Shown piece by piece: positions 26,747 through 35,654 of a stretch of DNA of 64,000 bases (its first letter is position 1; each line of letters begins with the position of its first letter). This DNA comes from Exiguobacterium sp. BMC-KP (GTDB taxonomy: Bacteria > Bacillota > Bacilli > Exiguobacteriales > Exiguobacteriaceae): assembly GCF_001275385.1 (NCBI RefSeq), contig NZ_LGIW01000015.1:1550001-1614000 (forward strand), in the 5' to 3' direction. The notes below the pieces were generated by a model. The model searched no databases. It saw only the letters and a list, made by a program, of their open reading frames with translations, and had not been told where the DNA came from. The translations under genes were made by a program, and so were the position numbers.

Positions 26747-28480
26747 TCAGCCATGTTTTGGTAAACGAATCGTAAACGTCGTTCCTTGCTGTTCCGCCGA
26801 TTCGATTTCGATCTCACCGTGGTGAAGGTCGACGATGTGCTTCACGATGGCAAGTCCAAGACCGGTACCTCCGGAATTACGGCTGCGCGCCTTATCGACG
26901 CGATAGAAACGTTCGAAAATGCGTTGTGTTTCCTTCGGATGGATACCGATTCCGTCATCTTTAATGATGAGTTGAACAGACTCTTCTCCATCTTCAAGTT
27001 GAATCCACACGTTTCCACCGTTCGGTGTGTAATTCAATGCATTTGCGACCAAGTTGACGACAACTTGTTTTAAACGATTCAAATCCGCTCGAATGAAGAC
27101 TTCATCTTCTGTTTCGATATGAATCGTCATCTCTTTTTCTGTCGCTCGTCGATGCAAAAGTGCTGCCGTTTCACGAACAAGACTCGTCACATCAACAATG
27201 GCCGTCTCAAGCTGATAATTATCTTGTTCCAGACGCGAGAGTTCGAGTAAATCTTCCACCAAGGACTGCATCCGTTCGGATTCATCGTGAATGATTCGTA
27301 AAAACTGTTCTCGGATTTCCGGAACATCTTGCGCACCATCAAGTAATGTCTCGGCAAATCCTTTGATGGAAGTGAGCGGTGTCTTCAATTCATGACTGAC
27401 ATTCGCAACGAAATCTTTGCGCATCTGCTCCAGCTTTTTAATTTCCGTGATATCGTTGAAAACAACGGTCGTTCCTTGCACGCGGCCATTTTTATCAAAA
27501 ATCGGAGCGGCACTAACCATAAACGTTCGACTATTAATACCGAATCGGACACTCGATTGTTTCCGGTTCGGTTTTTCGGTCAAATAAACGTCTTCAATTA
27601 CTTGGCTCATCTTCTCATTTGGAAGCACGCGGTAATACAATTTCCCACTAGATGGTTCATGAATGTTGAACATCTCCCGGTAGGTGCGATTGACGAGGAG
27701 AACGTAGCCTTTCTCATCAATCAGCATGAGACCTGCTCCCATATATTCAATCAACGATTCAAGACGCGCCCTTTGCATCGCTTCACCAGACGATGCATTC
27801 TCAAGATTACGTGCTAATAAATTGATCGAACGTCCTAAATCACGTGATTCATCCGGTGCCGCTAACTCATAGACACGTGATTTGTAGTTTCCATGGGACA
27901 GTTCATGCAAAACATCTGTCGCTTCAGCAATTGGACGTAAAAATCGTTTCGTCGACCGATAGATCGTTAAGAATATAATTACTAACGAGGCGAGCAGGGA
28001 CAATATAATGACTGTCCAAATCCGAGAATAGATGACATTCAAGTCTTTGGCGTAACGAATGAAGCTGACGTATACTTCTCCTCCATTCGAAGTTGGCACA
28101 GGTTTTGTAAATTGGACCACACTATCATCTGTCTTCGATTCAAATGTCCCCTCATCAGGAATAGCTGAGAAATTAACTGTCGCTACCTTTACTTTCGTGA
28201 CGTCGACCGGTGTACCGGCAATGATTTCCCCGCGTCCATTAAATAAAATCATGTCGAAATTCGATTCGGCGTACAATTGATTCACATACTCGGCCATCTC
28301 AGAAACATCACGCCCCTGTAAGATCGTCTCGACAAGAGACGTTTCATCCATCAGCTTCTCTTTTTCATTTTGAACATAAAACTCTTTAAAGGATTGTCCC
28401 AGTAGAAAACCGAGCGCAATCAGTACGAGACTGATGAATGAGAACATTTTGAAGATGAAACGCTTTCGATACTTACTCAT
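26747..28480 (-). CDS. phoR: Phosphate-type sensor histidine kinase PhoR
   Basis: 577 aa. TM1 (about 10-28), an extracytoplasmic sensor of about 120 residues, TM2 (about 153-173, VIILSLLASLVIIFLTIY), HAMP (about 175-230), PAS (about 240-345, GAGLMLIDEKGYVLLVNRTY), HisKA with FVANVSHELKTPLTSIKGF (phosphoacceptor His), and HATPase_c with the N-box VNLVANALNYTPNGG and GTGLGLAIVKHIV. The architecture is that of PhoR/WalK-type kinases. The context before polA, with phoP overlapping by ATGA, supports PhoR, which responds to phosphate limitation. Confidence 0.93.
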   Translation of the reverse strand: MSKYRKRFIFKMFSFISLVLIALGFLLGQSFKEFYVQNEKEKLMDETSLVETILQGRDVSEMAEYVNQLYAESNFDMILFNGRGEIIAGTPVDVTKVKVATVNFSAIPDEGTFESKTDDSVVQFTKPVPTSNGGEVYVSFIRYAKDLNVIYSRIWTVIILSLLASLVIIFLTIYRSTKRFLRPIAEATDVLHELSHGNYKSRVYELAAPDESRDLGRSINLLARNLENASSGEAMQRARLESLIEYMGAGLMLIDEKGYVLLVNRTYREMFNIHEPSSGKLYYRVLPNEKMSQVIEDVYLTEKPNRKQSSVRFGINSRTFMVSAAPIFDKNGRVQGTTVVFNDITEIKKLEQMRKDFVANVSHELKTPLTSIKGFAETLLDGAQDVPEIREQFLRIIHDESERMQSLVEDLLELSRLEQDNYQLETAIVDVTSLVRETAALLHRRATEKEMTIHIETEDEVFIRADLNRLKQVVVNLVANALNYTPNGGNVWIQLEDGEESVQLIIKDDGIGIHPKETQRIFERFYRVDKARSRNSGGTGLGLAIVKHIVDLHHGEIEIESAEQQGTTFTIRLPKHG

Positions 28481-29187
28481 TCTGGTTTCGGCTCTTCCAT
28501 CTTGTAACCTAAACCACGAATCGTTTTAATATAAATCGGTTTTTTCGTATTCGGTTCGATTTTTTCCCGGACGTGACTAATATGGACATCTACAATACGC
28601 GTATCGCCAACAAAGTCATAGTTCCAGATCGCAGATAGTAACTGATCGCGAGTCAAAACGCGTCCTTTATTCTTTGCAAGATAAACAAGTAACTCAAATT
28701 CTTTTGGTGTGAGCTCAAGCCGCTCTTCCGCCTTAAAAGCTTCATAATTATCCGGAACGATTTTGACGTCGCCAATTAAAATTGTACCGTCCGTCACTTC
28801 TTCTGGAGAGGATACTTGATGACTCATCCGTCGTAAAATCGCCTTTACGCGAGCAACAACTTCACGCGGGCTGAACGGTTTTGTCAAATAGTCGTCAGCA
28901 CCGAGTTCAAGACCGAGGACTTTATCGAACTCATCATCTTTTGCCGTCAACATCAAGATGGGTGTATTGATTTTTTGCTGGCGAAGACGTTTACATACTT
29001 CAAGACCATCGAGCTCCGGTAGCATCAAATCTAGGACGATCAATGCAGCATCTTGTTTTTCCGCTAATTTTAAACCAGACATCCCATCATGTGCTGTTTC
29101 TACAATGAAACCGGCTTGTTCTAAGTTAAACTTCAACAACGTTGCAATCGACAATTCATCATCTACCACGATAATTTTATCTTTCAA
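28477..29187 (-). CDS. phoP: Response regulator PhoP (OmpR family)
   Basis: 236 aa if started at TTG (29185-29187), giving MKDKIIVVDDE like other PhoP proteins, with GAGGGGG 9 nt upstream. An ATG three codons earlier (29196) touches that ribosome site and is less likely. The receiver domain has the acidic pair DDE, phosphorylated Asp in LIVLDLMLPELDG and Lys in YLTKPFSPRE. The C-terminal winged helix reads ELTPKEFELLVYLAKNKGRV...RIVDVHISHVREKIE. With PhoR it controls the response to low phosphate. The gene overlaps phoR by 4 bp. Confidence 0.93.
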   Translation of the reverse strand: MKDKIIVVDDELSIATLLKFNLEQAGFIVETAHDGMSGLKLAEKQDAALIVLDLMLPELDGLEVCKRLRQQKINTPILMLTAKDDEFDKVLGLELGADDYLTKPFSPREVVARVKAILRRMSHQVSSPEEVTDGTILIGDVKIVPDNYEAFKAEERLELTPKEFELLVYLAKNKGRVLTRDQLLSAIWNYDFVGDTRIVDVHISHVREKIEPNTKKPIYIKTIRGLGYKMEEPKPE

Positions 29188-29303
29188 ACCTTGCATCCCC
29201 CTCAAGTTTGCTTCTTTTCGAATGAGGAATTCCGTGGAATCCGCTTCGTCTGTCTTCATCTTAACGACTTTTAATGGAAAACCACAAATCTTTCTGCGAT
29301 TTC

Positions 29304-29320
29304 TTTACATAATCTTTAAA
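29304..29320 (+). promoter_or_regulatory. Possible Pho box (two repeats)
   Basis: TTTACA and TTTAAA stand 5 bp apart between the divergent phoP and yuiD-like genes. PhoP binds TT(A/C/T)A(C/T)A-like hexamers with that spacing. Two hexamers in AT-rich DNA are weak evidence. Confidence 0.25.
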
Positions 29321-29409
29321 GGAGTACACGGATTCCTCCTGTTGATTCGTGTAAAACGTTCGAAAATGGGGAATCATTAGATATCGTTAACTTGTAGGAG
29401 GTCAAGTGT

Positions 29410-29835
29410 ATGGAATGGAATCATCCCCTTTTTGCAGCCATCACAGCATGGTTCATCGCTCAAGCAGCGAAGCTCGTCACAAGTCTAGTACGGACACGGA
29501 AATTTGATTTAGAAATCATGTTCGCTTCCGGTGGTATGCCTAGTTCACATAGCTCGACTGTCGTCGCGTTAGCTGTCGTCATCGGTTTTCAGGAAGGATT
29601 CTCTTCCTCTATTTTTGCGCTTGCCGCCGTCTTTGCAACAATCATTATGTATGATGCGACTGGTGTCCGACAAGCAGTTGGTGTTCAAGCAAAATTGCTT
29701 AATGACTACTTCAAAGGGATTCGTCACGAGACTCCTCTTTTGAATGAACTCGTTGGTCATACTGAGTTTCAAGTATTCGTTGGTCTCCTACTCGGACTAG
29801 CTGTCGGTTTCCTATGGCCCATCTTCTTCTTTTAA
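29410..29835 (+). CDS. yuiD: Divergent PAP2 family protein (YuiD/DUF212)
   Basis: 141 aa, a small membrane protein with about four hydrophobic segments. The conserved SGGMPSSHSSTVVALAVVIG stretch and MYDATGVRQAVGVQAKLLN are the DUF212 signature, distantly related to acid phosphatase/haloperoxidase (PAP2) proteins, with Ser-His and Arg residues that could bind phosphate. The function is not known. TAGGAGGT precedes the ATG by a good distance. It is divergent from phoP, which may mean Pho control, but that is only suggested by position. Confidence 0.85.
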   Translation: MEWNHPLFAAITAWFIAQAAKLVTSLVRTRKFDLEIMFASGGMPSSHSSTVVALAVVIGFQEGFSSSIFALAAVFATIIMYDATGVRQAVGVQAKLLNDYFKGIRHETPLLNELVGHTEFQVFVGLLLGLAVGFLWPIFFF

Positions 29836-29848
29836 TTCCACGATATAC

Positions 29849-29880
29849 AACAGCCCATCCAAAAATCGGATGGGCTGTTT
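29849..29880. terminator. Bidirectional terminator
   Basis: A perfect 12-bp stem AACAGCCCATCC with a 7-nt loop lies between the convergent yuiD-like and alcohol dehydrogenase genes. Confidence 0.82.
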
Positions 29881-29894
29881 GCGTATGAGATAGA

Positions 29895-31034
29895 CTATGG
29901 TTTTAAGACGACCTTGATACATCCATCTGTCCGATCATTAAATGTTTGATAGGCAGAAGCAGCATCATCAAGTGCGACTCGATGCGTCACGATATCTGTT
30001 GGATCAAATTCTTTGTTGATGATTTTTTGAAACAGTTCCGGCATCAAATGGACGACGGGTGCTTGTCCCATTTTCAGCGTAATATTTCGAGTAAAGAAAT
30101 CACCAAGCGGGAATTGATTATATTTTTTAGCGTAGACGCCCGTCAACTGTACGGTACCAAATTTCCGGACAGCATCCTTTGCAATATCGATGGCACTTAA
30201 CGTTCCACCTTGCAGACCAATCTTTTGTTCAATTTTTTCTACAGGGGACATTTTTCCGTCAAAACCGACGCAATCAATGACGACATCTGCCCCACCTTGC
30301 GTCAACTCTTTGATATACGCACCACTTTCTGCGTGATCTGAGAAGTTTACCGTCTCGACTTTATTCGTGACTTTAGCATGATTTAATCGATACACTTGAT
30401 CATCTACCGCAATGACTCGTTTTGCCCCTTGCATCCATGCAAATTTTTGTGTCATCAGTCCAACCGGTCCTGATCCGAGTACAACGACCGTATCTCCTTT
30501 TTTCACACCTGCATGTAAGACACTCCAATACGCCGTAGGTAAAACGTCAGATAAGAACAATAACGCCTCATCTTCTAGTTCACATGATTCAGGAATCACG
30601 AGTGGCATGAAATTCCCGAACGGAACTTTTAAATATTCCGCCTGACCACCAGGATGTCCACCAAACTCTTCTGTGAAACCGAAATACCCACCTGTATCGA
30701 CATGGGGATTTCCGTTCGAGTTATCGCATTGACTTTCCATATCATGTTCACAAAAGAAACAGTGACCACAAGCAACGTTAAATGGTAACACAACGCGGTC
30801 TCCTCGCTTGACCTTCGTCACACCTGGTCCCACTTCTTCAACGATGCCCATCGGTTCATGACCAATGACATAGTCTTTGTGAGCCGGCATATTCCCTTGA
30901 TAGATGTGTAAGTCTGAACCACAAATGGCAGTCGATGTGATTTTGACGATAATGTCATCGTTTTTTTCAATCGATGGATCCTTTACTTGCTTGACTTGGA
31001 CATTTTTTGTTCCTTGGTATGTTACGGCGCGCAT
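29895..31034 (-). CDS. Zinc-dependent alcohol dehydrogenase family protein
   Basis: 379 aa, a medium-chain dehydrogenase. Catalytic zinc ligands are Cys in AICGSDLH (about residue 38) and the His/Glu of IGHEPMGIVEEVGPGV. The structural zinc lobe is CGHCFFCEHDMESQC. The Rossmann fold has VVVLGSGPVGLMTQ. The long insert NGNPHVDTGGYFGFTEEFGGHPGG is typical of the glutathione-independent formaldehyde dehydrogenase/AdhB-like branch. It oxidises an alcohol or aldehyde adduct with NAD(P); the substrate is unsure. It is monocistronic. Confidence 0.88.
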   Translation of the reverse strand: MRAVTYQGTKNVQVKQVKDPSIEKNDDIIVKITSTAICGSDLHIYQGNMPAHKDYVIGHEPMGIVEEVGPGVTKVKRGDRVVLPFNVACGHCFFCEHDMESQCDNSNGNPHVDTGGYFGFTEEFGGHPGGQAEYLKVPFGNFMPLVIPESCELEDEALLFLSDVLPTAYWSVLHAGVKKGDTVVVLGSGPVGLMTQKFAWMQGAKRVIAVDDQVYRLNHAKVTNKVETVNFSDHAESGAYIKELTQGGADVVIDCVGFDGKMSPVEKIEQKIGLQGGTLSAIDIAKDAVRKFGTVQLTGVYAKKYNQFPLGDFFTRNITLKMGQAPVVHLMPELFQKIINKEFDPTDIVTHRVALDDAASAYQTFNDRTDGCIKVVLKP

Positions 31035-31200
31035 GTAAAATCCCCCTTAGTGGAATAGAATGACGTACCTTTATCCTTACCCTAATACTAGCATTTTCTC
31101 TACATGTTTATTAAAATTGGAACTTTTCTCCTACGTGTATCGTATGCTATAAAATAAGTCATTATACGTTATTAACCCATGAATGAAAGGAGATACTCGC

Positions 31201-31437
31201 GTGGCACGCTGTACCGTTTGTCGTCAATCCTGGTCTGCTCGAACAATCTATCGTTTGATGTGGTCTGCTCACGGATTACCTTGCCCATACTGTCAGAATC
31301 CGCAACACCTACATATGGAACATCAAGGTTATTTTGTAAGGATCGGTTATTTGATTCCTTGGCTGACGTTCCTTCTCATACTGGTCTGTCCTTGGTATGC
31401 CAAATTGTCACACCATGCTTCCCCCTATCGGTTATGA
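31201..31437 (+). CDS. Small CxxC-20-CxxC zinc-ribbon membrane protein
   Basis: 78 aa from the GTG at 31201 (AAAGGAG 8 nt upstream); an in-frame ATG at 31183 has no good ribosome site. It begins with CTVC, then exactly 20 residues, then CPYC, which is the defining spacing of the TIGR04104 family of small Bacillales proteins, and presumably binds zinc. A hydrophobic helix (IPWLTFLLILVCPWYA) follows near the C-terminus; the family usually has one or two such helices. The function is unknown. Confidence 0.75.
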   Translation: MARCTVCRQSWSARTIYRLMWSAHGLPCPYCQNPQHLHMEHQGYFVRIGYLIPWLTFLLILVCPWYAKLSHHASPYRL

Positions 31438-31444
31438 GAAGACG

Positions 31445-31484
31445 AAAAAGACGAACCTGTCGCAAAGGACAGGTTCGTCTTTTT
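31445..31484. terminator. Bidirectional terminator
   Basis: A perfect 17-bp stem (AAAAAGACGAACCTGTC) with a 6-nt loop lies between the zinc-ribbon gene and mdh. Confidence 0.88.
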
Positions 31485-31488
31485 AAAT

Positions 31489-32427
31489 TCAGGATTTTAA
31501 TAAGTCGAGTACCGAACGGACGGTAGATGCAGATCGGTTCAGTGCTTCTTGTTCATCAGTAGTTAGCTCGAGTTCATACACATGCTCGACACCGTTCCCG
31601 CCAAGAATGACGGGTACACCGAAGTACATATCGTTGTATCCATATTCGCCTTCGAGATAAGCGATTGCTGGAAGAATACGTCGCTGGTCTTTTAAAATCG
31701 CTTCAACCATTTCAGCGATTGCCGCTGCCGGTGCATAATATGCAGAACCGTTTCCGAGTAACTGAACGATTTCACCGCCCCCTTTACGGGTCCGATTGAC
31801 GATCGCATCCAGTCGCTCCTTCGATACGAGCTTCTCGATTGGGATTCCCCCCGCCTGAGAATAGCGCAGTAGTGGTACCATGTCATCTCCGTGTCCACCG
31901 AGCACGAATCCTGATACGTCCTTCACAGAAACGTTAAGTTCTTCTGCTAGGAACGTTCGAAAACGCGCCGTATCGAGGACTCCCGATTGACCGATAACAC
32001 GCTCCTTCGGAAAACCAGATGCTTGATAGACTGCATACGTCATCGCATCAACCGGATTCGTCAAGACGATGATGATTGATCCCGGTGCGTAAGTGACGAT
32101 TTCCTTCGTCACAGCTGTCATGACAGCGGCATTCGTACTTACAAGGTCTTCACGGCTCATACCCGGCTTTCGAGCAATGCCGGCAGTGATGACGACGATA
32201 TCCGCGCCTTTAATGTCTGCATAATCCGATGTCCCTGTTACCGAAGCATCAAATCCGAGGATCGGCGCCGCCTCTTGCATATCGAGCGCCTTTCCTTTCG
32301 TCGGATCCTCTTGCTCTGGTCGGTCGACGAGGACGATATCCCCTAACTCTTGCTGGGCAAGATAGAGTGCCGTCGTCGCGCCCGTAAAGCCACTTCCTAT
32401 GACTGCGATCTTCTTCCGTCTGTTCAT
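31489..32427 (-). CDS. mdh: Malate dehydrogenase (LDH-like)
   Basis: 312 aa, the Bacillus-type MDH. The NAD fold begins [19 protein letters not shown]. Substrate-specific Arg residues in [11 protein letters not shown] and the RF of [12 protein letters not shown], with the catalytic His in [10 protein letters not shown], separate it from lactate dehydrogenase. It oxidises malate to oxaloacetate with NAD. It lies 22 bp after icd at the end of the citZ-icd-mdh unit and ends at a bidirectional terminator. Confidence 0.96.
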   Translation of the reverse strand: MNRRKKIAVIGSGFTGATTALYLAQQELGDIVLVDRPEQEDPTKGKALDMQEAAPILGFDASVTGTSDYADIKGADIVVITAGIARKPGMSREDLVSTNAAVMTAVTKEIVTYAPGSIIIVLTNPVDAMTYAVYQASGFPKERVIGQSGVLDTARFRTFLAEELNVSVKDVSGFVLGGHGDDMVPLLRYSQAGGIPIEKLVSKERLDAIVNRTRKGGGEIVQLLGNGSAYYAPAAAIAEMVEAILKDQRRILPAIAYLEGEYGYNDMYFGVPVILGGNGVEHVYELELTTDEQEALNRSASTVRSVLDLLKS

Positions 32428-32449
32428 CGACTCATTCCTCCTGATCGGA

Positions 32450-33724
32450 TTACATGTTTTTGATGAGTTCGTCCGCGAATTCAGAACACTTCACTTCAGT
32501 CGCACCATCCATGAGACGCGCGAAATCGTATGTGACGACTTTTGCTTCGATCGAAGTTTCCATCGATTTGATGATGAGATCTGCCGCTTCGTTCCAGCCA
32601 AGGTGACGGAACATCATTTCGCCTGACAAGATGACAGATGATGGGTTTACTTTATCAAGTCCAGCGTATTTCGGTGCTGTACCGTGAGTTGCTTCAAAGA
32701 TTGCGTGACCTGTCATGTAGTTGATGTTTGCTCCAGGTGCGATTCCGATACCACCGACTTGTGCAGCAAGTGCATCTGAGATGTAGTCACCGTTCAAGTT
32801 CATTGTTGCAACGACATCGAACTCTTTTGGACGAGTCAAGATTTGTTGTAAGAAGATATCAGCGATTGAGTCTTTTACGATCAACTTACCAGCAGCTTCT
32901 GCGTCTGCTTGTGCTTTGTTCGCAGCATCTGTTCCTTCTTCTTCTTTGATGCGATCGTACTGGTTCCAAGTGAAGACATGCTCTGCGTATTCACGTTCAG
33001 CAAGCTCGTAGCCCCAGTTTTTAAAAGCACCTTCCGTGAACTTCATGATGTTCCCTTTATGAACGAGCGTCAATGAAGCGCGTTTGTTCTCGAGTGCGTA
33101 TTCGATTGCTGCACGAACGAGGCGTTCTGTTCCCTCTTTTGAAATCGGTTTGATTCCAAGACCAGATGTCTCAGGGAAGCGGATTTTATTGACACCCATT
33201 TCGTTTTGAAGGAATTGAAGCAGTTTTTCAGCGCCTTCGCTGCCTTCTGCGTATTCGATTCCTGCGTAGATGTCTTCAGTGTTTTCACGGAAGATGACCA
33301 TGTCTGTATCTTCTGGGCGTTTAACCGGTGAAGGTACACCTGTGAAGTAACGGACTGGACGAAGGCATGTGTACAAATCAAGCTCTTGACGAAGTGCAAC
33401 GTTCAATGAACGAATACCGCCGCCGACTGGTGTCGTAAGTGGTCCTTTGATTGCGATGATGTGCTCACGAATGAGGTCAAGTGTCTCTTCTGGTAACCAG
33501 TTGCCTGTTTTGTTGAATGCTTTTTCACCAGCGTAGACTTCTTTCCATTCGATCTTCTTTTCACCGTTGTATGCTTTTTCAACTGCTGCATCAAATACAC
33601 GTACTGCTGCATTCCAGATGTCAGGTCCTGTTCCGTCACCAATGATGAATGGAATGATTGGTGAGTTTGGAACTTGAAGTGTACCGTTCGTTACTGTGAT
33701 GTTTTCGCCTTGAAGTGTAGCCAT
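32450..33724 (-). CDS. icd: Isocitrate dehydrogenase (NADP)
   Basis: 424 aa, full length for the bacterial NADP enzyme. The isocitrate-binding segment reads [20 protein letters not shown], with the Ser that is phosphorylated in E. coli. The cofactor and metal region reads [18 protein letters not shown], then IAPGANI and [18 protein letters not shown]. It makes 2-oxoglutarate and NADPH in the TCA cycle. It follows citZ after a hairpin that could reduce read-through. Confidence 0.97.
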   Translation of the reverse strand: MATLQGENITVTNGTLQVPNSPIIPFIIGDGTGPDIWNAAVRVFDAAVEKAYNGEKKIEWKEVYAGEKAFNKTGNWLPEETLDLIREHIIAIKGPLTTPVGGGIRSLNVALRQELDLYTCLRPVRYFTGVPSPVKRPEDTDMVIFRENTEDIYAGIEYAEGSEGAEKLLQFLQNEMGVNKIRFPETSGLGIKPISKEGTERLVRAAIEYALENKRASLTLVHKGNIMKFTEGAFKNWGYELAEREYAEHVFTWNQYDRIKEEEGTDAANKAQADAEAAGKLIVKDSIADIFLQQILTRPKEFDVVATMNLNGDYISDALAAQVGGIGIAPGANINYMTGHAIFEATHGTAPKYAGLDKVNPSSVILSGEMMFRHLGWNEAADLIIKSMETSIEAKVVTYDFARLMDGATEVKCSEFADELIKNM

Positions 33725-33763
33725 GTCTAAAAATCCCCCTTAAGTAATTGTAATCTACATCAA

Positions 33764-33790
33764 AAATCAGGAGAGGATTACTCCTCTCCG
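33764..33790 (-). terminator. Hairpin between citZ and icd
   Basis: A perfect 8-bp stem GGAGAGGA with a 4-nt loop is followed after TGA by T5 on the minus strand. It probably terminates only part of the citZ transcripts, leaving icd-mdh partly coupled. Confidence 0.65.
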
Positions 33791-33795
33791 TCCTT

Positions 33796-34908
33796 TTAAC
33801 GTTCTTCAATGGACACGTATGTCCGGTGCGTTTCACCCGTATAGTCTGCACGCGGGCGAATCAGACGGTTATCGCTATATTGCTCTAAAATGTGCGCCAA
33901 CCAACCTGACATCCGACTTACAGCAAAGATTGGAGTGAATAGTTCAGTATCAAGTCCAAGTGCATGGTACGTAGAAGCAGAATAGAAATCAACATTTGGT
34001 TTCAATCCTTTTTCCGACTGGACGATCTCATCGATCTTAACTGACATCTCGTACCACTTCGGCTCCCCGATTTGAGCAGTCAGCTGACGGCTCATTTCTT
34101 GAAGATGCTTCGCGCGTGGATCGCCGTCCTTGTAGACACGGTGACCGAAGCCCATGATTTTTTGCTTGTTCTCAAGTTTATTATGAACATACTCGTCAAC
34201 CTTTTCAACCGAATCAATTTCAAGCAACATCTTCATGACGGCTTCATTCGCTCCACCGTGAAGTGGTCCTTTTAATGCCCCCATCGCTGCCGTCACACCT
34301 GAGTAGACGTCAGAGAGTGTTGCAACACAAACACGTGCCGTGAACGTCGAAGCGTTCAACTCGTGATCTGCATGAAGAACGAGCGCTTGGTTGAAGGCTT
34401 TTTCTGCAACTTCCGTTGGCTCTTCACCTGTCAACATGAACAAGAAGTTCCCTGCGTAGGAAAGACCTGTTTTAGGCGCAATCGGCTCTTGCCCTTTTTT
34501 AATGCGTGCGTAAGCTGTAACAAGCGTTGCGATTTGTGCTTGTAATTTGATGGCTTTAGCGTAATTCGCCTCAGTCGACATATCTTCCGATGTCTCATCG
34601 TAAAGCGCAAGTTGAGAGAGCGCTGTCCGAATCGTCGCCATCGCATTTGCTGACTTCGGTGCTGCCTTCATTGTCTCGAGAACGGCAGTTGCGACTGTCG
34701 CTTCGGAAATCAATGCTTCCGACAGTTGCTTCAATTCCTCTTCTTTTGGTAGACGGTCGTTCCACAATAAGAAGACGACTTCCTCAAATGAGGCGTGCTC
34801 CGCCAAATCATCAATTGTATAACCGCCGTACGTCAATTGACCATCGATGATCGAGCTGATTTTCGATGAAGTCGCGACGATTCCTTCTAAACCTTTAGTT
34901 TGTGTCAT
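33796..34908 (-). CDS. citZ: Citrate synthase
   Basis: 370 aa, the type II/Gram-positive size. Active-site residues appear in LHGGANEAV (His), GFGHRVYKDGDPRA (His-Arg) and NVDFYSASTYHALG (Asp). It condenses acetyl-CoA and oxaloacetate. It is first in citZ-icd-mdh, with a leader of about 130 nt that carries a cre-like site and a long-armed hairpin. Confidence 0.96.
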   Translation of the reverse strand: MTQTKGLEGIVATSSKISSIIDGQLTYGGYTIDDLAEHASFEEVVFLLWNDRLPKEEELKQLSEALISEATVATAVLETMKAAPKSANAMATIRTALSQLALYDETSEDMSTEANYAKAIKLQAQIATLVTAYARIKKGQEPIAPKTGLSYAGNFLFMLTGEEPTEVAEKAFNQALVLHADHELNASTFTARVCVATLSDVYSGVTAAMGALKGPLHGGANEAVMKMLLEIDSVEKVDEYVHNKLENKQKIMGFGHRVYKDGDPRAKHLQEMSRQLTAQIGEPKWYEMSVKIDEIVQSEKGLKPNVDFYSASTYHALGLDTELFTPIFAVSRMSGWLAHILEQYSDNRLIRPRADYTGETHRTYVSIEER

Positions 34909-35073
34909 GACAATAATCCCCCTTTTTTCCCCCAGAAATTTAAAACGCTTTCATTTCCGTATTGAAAAAAAGACGTCCACTCAAGAGTCGTTCCCCATGC
35001 TTGTACCGCTGTACTCTTGAATAGACCATCTTGTTTCTGTTCTTAGTATAAACAAAAATACCCAAAAAGTGAA
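34909..35073 (-). promoter_or_regulatory. citZ promoter and leader with a cre-like site
   Basis: A likely -10 TATACT (minus strand, 35045-35050) has a weak -35 TTCACT 17 bp upstream. In the leader, 8-bp arms TCAAGAGT/ACTCTTGA (34981-34988 and 35013-35020) precede a T7 tract by 9 nt. At 34940-34953 the minus strand reads TGAAAGCGTTTTAA, matching 13 of 14 positions of the CcpA site TGAAAnCGnTTTCA. CcpA represses citZ in Bacillus, so carbon catabolite control is plausible. Confidence 0.5.
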
Positions 35074-35126
35074 TGAACTTGCATACTATTATCAAAAAAT
35101 TAATTCGGTCACCCTGCTGATTCGAC

Positions 35127-35597
35127 TCATCCAGTGAACGCTTTTGCAATGACATCCCACATTCCGATGACGAGCGCAGCGATTCCAGCACCGATTAACG
35201 GACCGACCGGTACCCCTCGGAAAAGCCCGACTGCAAGAATCGTTCCAGCTAGTAGCGCCGTTGTAACGAGCGGATCTTCTTTCATCAAACCAACACCGTG
35301 TGCCGCGACGATCGCAACAAAGATTCCTGATAAAAATGAGATAATGCCGATATGTCCCCGAATGCTTTGTAGTAGTTCTTTAAATCCGATGTCACCTGTT
35401 GCAATCGGTACAAGAATAGCTGCTGTGATCAACGTAACGCCCCATGTGATTCCTTTTGCCTGCAAAGAAGGAAACAGTCGACCATCCAGACCAATCGCCT
35501 TGATGATCAATAGGAAGGCTGCAGCGATGATCAATGATTTATTTTGTGCGATGACCCCGATGAAGACGAGGGCAATCAAAAATAGATAAGCTTCCAT
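35127..35597 (-). CDS. ytwI: DUF441 family membrane protein (YtwI)
   Basis: 156 aa with four to five membrane helices and little else. The start FLIALVFIGVIAQNKSL and the end GVPVGPLIGAGIAALVIGMWD match the DUF441/YtwI family of Bacillales inner-membrane proteins, whose function is unknown. The position between pyk and citZ is the same as in B. subtilis, where ytwI sits between pyk and citZ. Confidence 0.85.
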   Translation of the reverse strand: MEAYLFLIALVFIGVIAQNKSLIIAAAFLLIIKAIGLDGRLFPSLQAKGITWGVTLITAAILVPIATGDIGFKELLQSIRGHIGIISFLSGIFVAIVAAHGVGLMKEDPLVTTALLAGTILAVGLFRGVPVGPLIGAGIAALVIGMWDVIAKAFTG

Positions 35598-35611
35598 ACG
35601 TCCTCCTCATG

Positions 35612-35645
35612 AAAAAAGACGGACATGACCTAAGTCACGTCCGTC
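35612..35645 (-). terminator. Terminator after pyk
   Basis: A 12-bp stem GACGGACGTGAC (one G-U) with a 4-nt loop is followed by T6. Confidence 0.85.
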
Positions 35646-35654
35646 ATGAATGGA

